A stretch of 64,000 nt of DNA, taken from Orthonyx spaldingii (taxonomy: Eukaryota; Chordata; Aves; Passeriformes; Orthonychidae). Below, one piece after another: positions 1-11,200 of the stretch (within the stretch, counting starts at the first letter, position 1; every line of letters begins with the position of its first letter). A program made the position numbers and the translations under genes. The notes beneath the pieces are model-generated. The model was not told the origin of the DNA and made no database searches. It saw only the letters and a program-made list of their open reading frames with translations. The stretch is from NCBI GenBank assembly GCA_013397795.1, contig VZTJ01001153.1, positions 284 to 64,283 on the forward strand, given 5' to 3'.

Positions 1-720
1 TCCGGGGACGGAACCCTCCGGGAAGCAGCGCCCCGGGCCTGCCCCCCGAATTTGGGCGGGATGGCCGCGGCCCCTGTCTCCGTCGCCCCAGCGGACGCGC
101 AGGTGAGGTGGCCCAAGGATGCTCGGAGGGGTCCCGGGTGAGCCCCGCGCTCCGGGCAGCAGCACGGCCGCCGCTCCCGGCCTTGCCCATACAAGGCAGC
201 TGCCGGCAGCGCTGCTCCCGCCGGCGGAGCCGCCCGGGATCATCTCCCGCCCGGCGCCCGGCGGGATCCCGAGGGGATGCGCGGGAGGAGAGCAGCGATC
301 CTGAAGGCACCCTGGCCCTGCGAGCCTCCCGCCTCCCGCCCTGCAGGTCGCGGGTGCTTCCGAGCCTCTGCTGAGCTTCCCCCCGAGGGAAGCCCGGACA
401 AAGCCCGAACTCTGCCGCTTCCCGCAGCACGACGGGACGAGGGCCCTGTGCCTGCGGGAAGTGGAGCAGAATGGATGGAGCTTTTCGGGACGGAGCAGGA
501 GCCAGACCCCGGCCCCAGGCAGACTCTCCGGGGCTGTATTTCGGCTCTGCTCCACGATCAACACGTCGCCACGTGGGCAGGCGCAGTCTGCAGCGTGGCG
601 CTGACAGCCCCATCCACCGACACCAGCGAGCTCTGCCGTGCGGCTGGAGTGCGCCCCGAGTCCGGGGGCTGTCACCTTCCCCATGACCCTGGCAGTGACA
701 AAGGCTCTGTGGCATTTAGG
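1..720. promoter_or_regulatory. CpG island at the left edge
   Basis: This stretch is GC-rich with many CpG dinucleotides, unlike the DNA from about 800 onward, so it is probably a promoter island. It may serve a gene beyond the left edge, the mucin-like gene to the right, or both. I see no TATA box. The reading frames crossing it look like chance frames in GC-rich DNA. Confidence 0.6.
61..102 (+). other. possible first exon inside the CpG island
   Basis: An ATG at 61 opens 14 codons (MAAAPVSVAPADAQ) that run straight into a strong donor, CAG|GTGAGG, at 103. It could be the first exon of a plus-strand gene or a 5' UTR exon of the mucin-like gene, with the ATG incidental. No continuing exon of a recognisable protein was found. 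The peptide matches no N-terminus I can name. Confidence 0.3.
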
Positions 721-1122
721 GACTTGCCTGGGGCTCAGGAAGCAAAACTTCTTCTTCTTTGTGGTTGAGAAGAACCCTTGGCCAGACCCTGGTCAGATCC
801 CAGCACCGTGACTGCAGCAAAAGAGACTCAGGGGTGACACATAGAAACCCAGCTTCTAATAACTAATTAGGGCTGGTAAAACCCTGGAATAGATGCCTGT
901 GAGGCTGAGCCCCAGCAGTGAGAGTAGTGCTCAGGATGAGGTTTTGGGTGCCGGATGCGGTTTAGCTGGGTTTGTGGCTGAGCACTGGGAGCAGTCCCAA
1001 ACCAGCGGCCTTCATGTGGGCAAAGCTGCGCTCCCCACACGAGAGTGGCTGTGCTGTGATGGGGTGTGAGGAGGTGACCAGCCACCGGCAAAGGAAGGAC
1101 TCAGGATTTCCACCGCTGAGAG

Positions 1123-1141
1123 GAGGAGGAGGAGGAGGAGC
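1123..1141. repeat. short (GGA)n run
   Basis: Six or so tandem GAG/GGA triplets in non-coding DNA. Confidence 0.7.
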
Positions 1142-2186
1142 TCTGAGCTGCCGCTGGCTATGTTGGCCCCGTGTCTCACACTCTGGACACACTGGGAACC
1201 CCCGGGGAGCCCCTTGCCCCAGCTGGCTCATAGGAACCCTCTTGCTGCAAAGTCTGAGACTCAAACTGCCAGAATGTACCAGAAATTAAGGTTGCACTGA
1301 GTTTTTCCTGGGATCTTTGTTGCTTAGTGTCCCAATACAAGATTCTTCACAGTCTCAGGACGTCGTACCCATGCAGCTGACCTGACCCTTGTCCTCATAG
1401 CTTTTGAATTCACTAGCTAATCCCGAAAAAGCAAATGTTTTGTGAAAATAGATGACATGAAAGAGATGCCACCAATAATAAAATGCCCCATAGTAAGCAC
1501 AGCCCATAATGAGACACCAGAAAATCTTAGCAGGACCATGGTGGGGGAAAGGAGATTGGCCCCGAAGTCAGCAGTCCCTAGACAAATCTGTCCAAAACTG
1601 GGCTTGTCCCAGCTCCATGAGCTGCCCTCTGCACTGCTCCCAGCACAGATTCCCTTTGCTCCCGCTGCCCGGCAGCGCCTGCTCCCACTCCCCGTCTGGC
1701 TTTGCCTCAGAGGAGCTCAGGCTGCTGCATCTCCTGTGCTCTGCCCACCCTGGCCTCTCAATGCAGCCTTTCTTCCCTGTCTGCGGAAACCCACTTCCTC
1801 CAGCACCATTAGCCTTACAAATAAAACCCCGGGTAATTTTGGTCTGGGCATTTTTCTGCCTCTCCCTCCCGTGCCGAGCTGCCTCGCAGGCAGTGAGAGC
1901 GGCGCAGGGCTGGGAGCAGCAGGAGCACATAAAGCCCCGTCTGTCGGCACCACCGGGGCCACGCACACAGGCGGGCAGTGAGTCCCCTTCAGGGTCCCAC
2001 TGCCGATTTGCCATGATTTTTTTCCCTTTGTTTGCCCAGTGCGAGAACGAGTGGATGGACTCGACCCCACCCTGACAGGACAGCTCTAGCTCTCCTGCAC
2101 CCAGAACTGAGCCACAGCTTGGTCCTCTCCTCAGGGTGGTACCTCCAGTTGTGTGACCCTGCACTCTCTGCCCAGCCTTTTATGCC

Positions 2187-2256
2187 ATGCCATCAGTCTT
2201 TGATGCCATTTCTACACTTTTTTTTCTACTGCTTTTCCCTCAGGCCCAGGGGCAGG
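2187..2256 (+). CDS. mucin-like gene, candidate signal-peptide exon
   Basis: Twenty-three codons begin MPSVFDAISTLFFLLLFPQ, with a leucine/phenylalanine core and an AQG cleavage-like end. The exon ends in phase 1 at a good donor (G|GTGAGC). Phase 1 is what exon 9551-10021 needs. Pyrimidine-rich acceptors lie just upstream, near 2134 and 2175, so a 5' UTR intron from the CpG island is possible. Caution: the T-rich core is itself a polypyrimidine tract followed by CAG (2243), so the hydrophobicity may be accidental. Confidence 0.5.
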
Positions 2257-5200
2257 GTGAGCCTTGGCTCCCTGCTGCCCTTCCAAGGCCTGACCTGCTG
2301 GGCAGGGGCAAAGCACTCACCTCCTTCAGCTCCCTTGGCCTCAGCCCTCCAGGCAAAGGGGAGCAGGGATGATCCAAAGCACAGAGGCCCTGTCCCTCCT
2401 TCCTTTCCACCAAGACCCTCAAGGTGGGCAGACACAGTTCTTGCTGCAGGGGTTTCCATAGGTCTGTGATCATTCCCACAATGCTGTATGGGGCAGCTTA
2501 CATAAGGCTCAGCACCACTGAGGTCTGGGGTAACATCCTGAGCCCTGTAGGGCTGCCCAGGGCAGGGTCAGGGCAGGATGCATCCTCCAAGCCTCACAGC
2601 CCTTGGAACCGGCAGTCACACAGCTGGAAGAACCTGGGGGCTGCTCAGGGCTGGGCAGGCTTCCTGATGTCCGAGCTTCCTCCAGTTCATGCCATGCTGC
2701 ACTGGAGGGTAGGCTCCCTGCTGACATGGAGCTGCTATTAAGGCAACCGGCTAATTAATTTCTCCTAATGACGTGAATACTTCCTCCACTGCAGCTGTGA
2801 CTCCTGAGGTAAGCAGGGCCAGCCAGGGCTGTCTGATGCCAGAGCTCCCTGCTGTTACTGTATTACTGGGGTTACACAACCCCAGAGAAGGGCAGGCTTC
2901 CCGGGCTGTGCATGCCATGGGTGTGCCCAGCAGCCTCCGGGCAAAGGGGTCTTCACCACAGCTCAGTCCCCTACTGAGGAACAAAACCAAACAGCATGGG
3001 AGTCTCCCAGGCACCTTCCTGCCAAGCAAGGTGCTCCATAGCTGTGTGTGGCCAATGGAAAATAACTGGCTGCTCTGACAGTGGTAGCTGAGCAAGGCAG
3101 CCTGCTCTCTCTTTTCCCTGCCGCAGGAATTTGGGATAAGCCCTCTCACCTCTAAATGGGGGATCAGTGATAGAGCTTCATGCAACCTGTGGCAAAGAAG
3201 TTTTTTGCATCTCTCCCCTGGCTCCATGAGGAGGGTCTCACATCATGGGGTCGAGGAGGGTCTCACATCATGGGGTCAGGCAGAATGTGACACCCGGGGT
3301 GCTGTGTCCTGCAGGCAGCAACTGGGCTGGTGCTGCCCCACCACTGTGTGCTCTGGGCATGTCTGTGCTGTTTTATGGGTTTTCCTAGTACTGAAGTACC
3401 TGTGTTTGGCATTTATGGTGCTATTTCCAGGGCTGCTCATCCCTGTTCCTGCAACTCTTGCTCTGCCCTGCTCTGCCGTGCCACCGTTGGCTGGTTGTCC
3501 CGGTCCCCAGTGCAGTGCCATCTGTTGAGGTGGTAGCACTGCCTCTCCTTTTTGTTCCCCCGGGGTTCAAGCCTGTGGCTGGTATCCACAGATGCCCTGA
3601 GGACGCATCTTCTTGCCTGCTTGTGCTGGTTGGGTGCTGGGCTGTCCCTCCCCAGTGCCACACTTGCTCAGCACCCCATATCTAATCTGCCCCTGTCTCG
3701 TGCTCTGCTCATGGCCACCTGCCTCCTCAGTCAGGAGACCTGGTTTCTATTCCTGTCCCTTACCTCAGCCCTTGGTTTGCAGCATGCCTGGCCTGGCAGT
3801 TCTCCAGGGCTGAGCTGGGTGCTCAGCACCCCCAGTTTGGCACCCCCAGTTTTGCTGCCGTGAAGAGCTTCACCGTGGTCCCCAAGCAGGCTGCAAAGTC
3901 GGATCCATGCCTACACCTCTCTCCTGGACTCCTCACAGCAGATGGGGTCTGCTCAGCCTCTCTCAGTCAGGATGGGGATGGGGACAGCCCTGGCAGGGAG
4001 AGCACTCAATGCAGCCCTCTGGCATCCTGCCTACGTCGAGGTCTTGCAAGGTGTCCAGCTGGAGCTGAGTTTACAAAGCAGTTGCCCCTTGTACCGGATC
4101 CTGTCTCTGAGCCTCGCTTTGTCACAATGGGGGTGTTTGCTCTACAGCATCCCTGGGTGCATCTGGCACCTTCCTGAAGGGCTCCAGAAATCTCTTCTGC
4201 TGCTTGTTTTTTTTTTTTTTAATTCCAGGAAAAGAGATCAGGCTCAGCTAGTATCTCATCAGCAGCTATTCCAGTTCTGCTTTTATATGAAATGTAGAGC
4301 CTTGGTTTTAAATCCCACTATATGGTTTTATTTGCATTTATACTCAAGTGCTTTTCCTTGAAGAGATTGTCTAATTACTGTTGGTTGGTAACCATAACAT
4401 GTAATAACTGGCAACAAAAGATAATTTCTACACTTAATGAAGTTGTTTGCTAAGCAGGAAGATATAACTGCTTTGACACATACAGGTTACAGTTTATGCT
4501 GTTACTTTTTAAACGTTGTATTTTTCCATTTTACTAGGTTGCTTTCGGATGGAACTGTTACACTTAAATGGAAATTGAATTAATGTAGTGCACCAAAATA
4601 GCATTGTAGAAGGGTTTGGGTGCCTTTTCAATGAATCAGAGCAGTGGTTTGACATGCATTCTGTAGGAAGCTGATTTAAGTGAGGTGCTATCCTCAGACA
4701 GTGACAGCCTGTGCGGGAGGATACATCCACACCAGGGAGTCCTGCTCCCATGGGCACTTTCTCTGAAATCCTGGGTGAATCCTTTCTCATCTTTGTGCTT
4801 AACTCTCACCTGGGTCTCTGTGCACCTTTTCCAGTGGTGGCTGCAGCCTGCACCCTGCTGCCCTTCTCTCTCTCCCTCAGTCCCCAGCAGCCAGGCTGCC
4901 ATAGGTCTTCTCACCTTATGTGGCTCTCCTGCATCTCATCCTAAGAGGGATTTTAAAAACAGTGTTCAAGTCCATGGATTGGAGCTGGGTTAGTGTTGAC
5001 CTTTGGGGAGCTAAGGCTGCTGTTTCTGTCAGACAGCAAGGAGGGTACAGAGGACGCTGCTGAGAGTGGCAGGAGGCTTGTGGCAGAAGCTCACTGATGG
5101 GCTTGTCCAGCTGAGGTCCTGCTCTATGTCATTGTTTTATTCTGAGAAATAAATAGATGGTGGGGTGGCTGCTGTGGCAGAGGATGGAGCCCACGTCCCC

Positions 5201-8200
5201 CCTCTGTGTGACTGCCCTGGCACAGCAGTGACTCTGTGCTGCTTGTGCAAACCTTCCTCAGCTCCTTGCTTGGCCCTAGCCCTGAATCTTGGGCAGGGAG
5301 CACAATGCAGAAATGGCCTCGTCTCCTGCAGAGCTGGCTTCCTTCACTCCTCTCCTTTACAGAATAATTTTGCTGTGTTTGTTCCGGAGCTGGTGGGAGC
5401 TCGGATTGATACGTGGAGGTCCCTCTGTTGTCAGACAGTGCTGGAGGGGTCGAAGCTGGGGGCTGATATTCAGAGCCCTCCCTTCCCTCAAGAAGCTGGG
5501 AGTGTTTCCCACCCTTGTCCAAGGCAGGGGCTGCTTCTTGGTTGGCTGCATCCCTCCTCCCCTGGGACCACTCTCTTCCTCTGCCCCTCTTGTTTCCCAG
5601 ACAGAGGTCACTGCAGTCAGCACAGTTTGATGGGAGCTGCTGCTTCAAATCCACCAGCCCTGCCCTAATGTTTTCGGGGATCTCTGGTTCTCACCACTCA
5701 CAGACTGACCCTGGAGGTTAGCACAGACACGGGGCAGGAGTGGGGCTGTGGCCAGGGGACCAGCTCTGCTTCAGCAGGCACCTCAGTGTAACCAAAGCAA
5801 GCCCACCCTTGGCTCCTTATCGAGGAAACAGATACTCTTATGGTCAGAGGTCTTCCTTACAGATCCTGGTACAGTCGTAGCTGCTTATTATGGATCCAAG
5901 GGCGAGTGCACCTTTACCAGCTATCCTGGGGTGCTACAACTGTCAGGTCTTAGGAGAATCACAGAAAAGGCGAAGCATTCACACTAACTCCTTCCATTTG
6001 CATCTGAAACAAGCAGGACATGGTTCCTCTTGTCTCCTGAAGCTGATGAGGGCGATGCCTTAGGCAGCATAGCCATGGCTTTCCTGGCATGTGGTGCAGG
6101 AAGCAGAGCTTCTCCAGGAAGACGCCAGATGAACGAGCTCTGACCTGCGTCTCTATAGGTAACCGATAAACAGCTAAAACCATCATCACCCAGTAACTGG
6201 AGCAGCAACAACAGCGCCAGAGCTGAGGATTTTCCGGGTACCGAGCTCCAGAGCAGACCAGGAGCTGGACCCCTGAGGAACCCAGACTATGTGGGTTTTG
6301 CTGGGTCTCCCCCAGCACAAGCAGCTGCAGCAGCTCTGCTCCCCCCTCTGTACCGCAGGGTTTGCACCGGGGTTCGTTTGCGTGGCAGTAGGTTGCCCTT
6401 TTCGATGGATGATAAAACTGGCAAATAAAGCTGTGGCATTGCAGCAACGATGTAGCAAATCTTAATGCAAGGCCCTTTGGAAGAATGGTTTTGTTCTAAA
6501 CTAAAACTGAAGTAAAACTCCTTTGTGCTTGTACTTTTAACACTTACAGCTCACAAGCACCAAATTGCGCCTCTGGAGGATTTCTCCAGGTGCTTTGCCT
6601 GGTGACTATGTGCTGGCTTTGGATGTGCCCCTTAGGAGCTGACAGACGGGTGATGGGAATCTTTTGTCTGCCTGTCCCCGGGTGATCAGGATTTACTCAG
6701 TTCTTTGTTTCATTGGCCATTTTAAGGCTCTTGCCTTCTCAATCTGCCCACCATCATCTCTTAATGTCTTGAATCTTTGTGTTAGTCTGGATTAGGCTGT
6801 CCTTTTTTCCAGACTCTCCTTTGTTTCCTGAGCTGGGTGTGCTGTGATGTGCTGGGCTGGATGACCTGCTAATTGAGGTGCCATCAACACTTGCCATACT
6901 CAAAGCGACTCCCTTGTTCCTCACCTGCAAATTTAAAATCCATTCTGCAATTCTCTACAAACCAGTTTTTACACACCACAGTGCTGTGTTACACCAGAGC
7001 CAGAGCGGCCCATCCACCCGGGAACTATTTCCTTGGCAGTGATGGACACCAGATAATTTTGTGGGAAGAAGCCAAGTGGCTTCTTGGAGAGAAGATCTTA
7101 GGGAAATACTAGTGCCACTAGCTCTCCCTCTTGCAGACAGCAGGAAGCTGTGCGTGCAGTGGGATGGGGAGAGCTGCTTGTCCCCACAAGCCCTCCTGTC
7201 CCACAGCACCTCGTGGCAGGGGTGCCAGTTACTGGCATGTGGGGAGGTATCCTGGTGTGTAGGGCTCAGACTCATCTGCCTTCCCTCTGACTTTCCTTTT
7301 GTGCTGAAAATCACTCATTTTACCCCCAAAGTTCAGAAGTTCAAGCTGTCTGGGTTCTGTGGATCCATCAGAAGTTCAGGCCTCCTGGGCTCTGCAACAG
7401 ACTTTGCAGGGACCCATTTGTCTATTACCTTAAAGTTCAGGAGTTCAAACTGTAGTCAAACTATCTGGGTTCTCTAACAAACTTTGCTGCTTGAGGTTGG
7501 TAGAGACATTAAGATCCATTCCTCTTAAAGATCCTCACCCATCGAGTTGCTTGTAAAGACACTAGCACCCATCTTTCCTATCGCTTTTCTAGTCAGAAAC
7601 TAGCCTGATGGTTTCAGAGTTGCTCAGGCCTTTGTGCAAGACAGCTCTCCACAAATCTTTCCTCTGCGTGACTCAAGTCATGACTTGCCACCCTGTGAGA
7701 GGCTGTCCCGGGCACAGGCCAGCTATTCAGAGCAGCACATAGCCAGGCTTGCCACTGACTGGGCACCTGGCCACCACCTTTCCTGTTTACCCCACGGTGA
7801 CAGCACGGCTCTGTGTCTCTGGCTGCGGAGGAGCAGGTAGTTGGTGTTTACTGAGCAAGCATCCGCCAGTGCCCCGCCAGCATCCGGAGCTGGTGGGATC
7901 CCACCCCATGCTGAACAGCAGTGCTGGGTTTAGGGCTGGAAATTGGCACATGAAGAGCTGTGCCTTTTGGTGCCTGATCCCAGGAAATGCAGCGCTCAGC
8001 TCTTTTCCTTCCAGGTGTTACTGGTGTGAGCGTATCCTACGCCTGAGCTCCATTGCAGAGCGACTCGCTTTATTTGGAGGCACCTTCTGGCCACGCTCAG
8101 CTGGAGCCAGGTGAGGCCGAAGGGAGCATCACTTAGGCCTTTGGTCTTCGTGTTCAAGTTGCCGCAGCAGGGGTTCCCTGTGAGAGCTTGTTCTCTGAAT

Positions 8201-11200
8201 GTGCCGAGCAGGGTTGTGCATCCCTGCAGGAGCCCTCCTGGGACTGGGGCCCCGGGCTGGGGAAGCACGGCTCCCTTAGGCTGCTCCAGGGTTTTGAATT
8301 CTCCAGCTGGTCGGGGTACTGAAAAGGTCTTGAGAGAGCGATGTATTGTGTCTTTTTTTAGGGCCTGTTAAGTGCTGTAGCTGGAGAGGAGCTCTGATAA
8401 CTGTATCTGTTGTAAAGAGCTTTTAAAAACTGCTGAAATTTCCCCAAAACACTATAAGAATGGGCTGCTTTGCTGGTGGATGAATGTTTCTTGCTGACAG
8501 CATCTGCTTTGGATGCTTCTGCACTGTGGAGAGAAGGGGCATGATGATGGATTTGCTTCAGTACCTTTATTTCCTTTCTGTAATTATCTCATCAGTCCTC
8601 TGTGGCTTGGGTAGAAACAGAAATTGTCAAAATATTGACTATGAGATGTTTTAAAATTGGAGAGTCCATCCTGATGTGGGTACATTTCTCTGTTTTCTTC
8701 CTGTTTATATCCTGAAAAACCCTCACAGGATCTGTGTTTATGAACAGGCAGTGTAAGAGCAGCCCTGTGGTTTTCCTCCTCCCGTATGCTGTCACAGCCT
8801 CACAGCTGTGGATCTGGGGGGATCCTTGCTTGCCGCGGGTTCCCTTCAGGGAAACTGGCCCTTTTTGCTGTCGTGGGAGGCTGAGTAGCTCCCCATTTCT
8901 ATGACAACAGTTGTACTTCATGGTGGTGATGTGTTCCTAAACAGCTCATGAAGGCGGCTCCCAAAGCACACCACCAGCCCTGTTGGCTGTAGGACTCTCT
9001 TGCTACCCATTTCACCTTTCCGTATAGCAGAATCCCACACTACTACTAAGGTGACTCACAATATATGCTTTACCTTTGCCATCCACAGTCTTTTTAAATA
9101 TCACTTTTCTCCACTTTATTGGGCCAGGAGAGCTAGAGAGTCTACATCCACATTTTCCTCATTTGTGTTTTTTCAGCACTACTTTTGACTCTTTCTCATG
9201 AACCAAAGAAGACTTACCTAAATTTCTTATGGAATCAGGTTTCAGGTGATACTTTTAACAAACCCCAATCCTCTAAAAAAGTTTAAAAGTTGCTCCAGGA
9301 TAGAGGGATTGGTGATGCTGACCCTACAGAACAGCACAGGACTTGAGGGAGAGGAGGGTAAAGGAAAAGTCCCCTAGAACAGGTCCCTGATTCAGAAAAA
9401 CCAGGAGGACAGAGGAGCTGTTTGAATCACTTTCCCAAGTGTGAACCTGTGCTGGATTGGAGTTAAGGGGATAAAGTGGTTCAGTTTCTGTCCTTCCCCT
9501 CTGTTTCTCTTCTCAGTGTGGGATCTCTGACAGAGTTCTCTGTTCCACAGGAGAGGGTCAGAAGACACCAGAGGCCTCAGTGACACCGTTACCTTTTCAT
9601 AGCACAGCGCTAACCTTGCATCAGCCAAGGGAAGCCTCTGACTTCAGTCCATTGACTACTGCCATTCCTCAGACAAGCCTGGAGAAAAACTGGACTGCTG
9701 CAACACTCAGTGCCACTGGGGTCCATGCTACAGAGGTGGAGGATGCCTTCATCCCTACCACCCTCATGGCAGGCTCCAAGGCAGAGAGACTGCAGGCTTC
9801 TACCACTGCCAGTCCTGGGGACATCGCAGTTACACATCCTGAGCATGACAACAGCAGCTTGTCAGCCAACAGCAGCACTGAGATCCCCTCCCCTACCTTG
9901 ACTGCCAGCACTCTGGAAGAAAACCAGCTCAGCCATGAAGCCACAGAGCCTTTCAGCACAACTGAAGAAATGGATGATGGCAGCAGTGCAACCCCCACGC
10001 CTCCTCTGAACACTGTGCCAGGTGAGGTTTTGCCTTTACTGCCTGTACACAAAGCCCTGCCTCAAGGATGCACAACCTGGAAATGTCTGAGCACTCTCCT
10101 GGTAACTGGAGAGAGGGAGAAGGAGGGAATGAGACACTAAGCAAAGCTAGTTCAGTGCAACTTGTTTGCAGAGGTGTTAGTTCAGCATCCTCTTCGCAAA
10201 CCCCATTAATTTTGGTATTAATTGTGCTGGCTGCTTTGTGATGAGGACATTGATTTTGTGCAGGGACATCCTTTATTTATGTAATCTGAAACAACATGCC
10301 TTAGCTGTACTTCCCAGCTGGGCCTTTCCAGCACCAGAGCTGGGGTCTTGATGTGAGCCTTCCTGGAGAAGCACACCCTCCTTTAACACAAAACATGGAG
10401 ATGGGCAAGCACAAGTGTCAGCTCATTCACTCCTGGGCAACCACAGGAAACCCTAGCCTACCTTCAGATCTCTCTGGGCAGCATGGGGACTGGCTATAGG
10501 GTTTGCAATCCCAATTTTGCCCACCTTGGGGCCTGCCAGGCTAATGCAGGGCAGACACTGATTGATCACTGATTTGCATGGTGTTCATGCACAACTGCAT
10601 CGTTTTCCCTGGCTTGTGTCACATGGTCCTGCTGTTCTGTGACACGCTGACACAACCTCACGGGATGCTGCTACCCAGTCCCCGGGTAGCCCCCTTTTTG
10701 CTCCCTGAAAGGAGGGATGAGAGGTCTTTCCCAGTGTCTTGCTCTGGGGTGATCCCCAGCTGTGTGTAGAGTTGTTTGAGCTTGTCTGCTTGTCCTTTGT
10801 CCCCAAGGACAGGCCTTGTGGGTCCAGCTGAGGTTGGCTGACATTGCAGATTGGCACATATGAAAACTGAGAGGACTTTCTAAGCGCTGTGGTTTATAGT
10901 GTGGCTCAGCTGTGGCTGCACTAAAGGTTCTGCTTGTATTCCAAAGGATTGACAATAAGCTGCTGTTCCTGCAGTCCCAGCAGTCTTCCTTACAGTCTTG
11001 CTTCCATCTTGTCTAGTCCCACAGAACAGTGTGCTTGCACTTGATCCTTTGAAATAACTGCTTGTTCCTATTTTGCAGCAACAACTAACAGCTCTCAGTC
11101 AGGGCTTTTTGATGGGCAGACCCCGAGGCCCACAGCAGTAAGGTCTGAAACCAAGCCAGGAACGAGCCCTGTGGGTGCCACAGAGGAGAGCACTGTGGAG

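Noticed and set aside
1442..2164. Long overlapping frames on both strands, plus a CATAAAG box near 1928
   Set aside because: The frames share the same low-stop GC-rich DNA and have no protein features. The TATA-like box has no supporting start-site evidence.
5124..5668. Overlapping open frames of 167-176 codons on both strands
   Set aside because: They have no splice support, domain or conserved pattern. Frames of this length on both strands at once are expected in stop-poor GC-rich introns.
5959..6447. A minus-strand open frame of 162 codons rich in Cys and Leu
   Set aside because: No domain, sensible cysteine spacing or conserved boundary. It is probably a chance frame.
8015..8110. A 96-nt exon-like segment with acceptor TTCCTTCCAG and donor CCAG|GTGAGG
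   Set aside because: Its only open frame does not join to either neighbouring exon of the mucin-like gene without a stop, so it was left out of the gene model.
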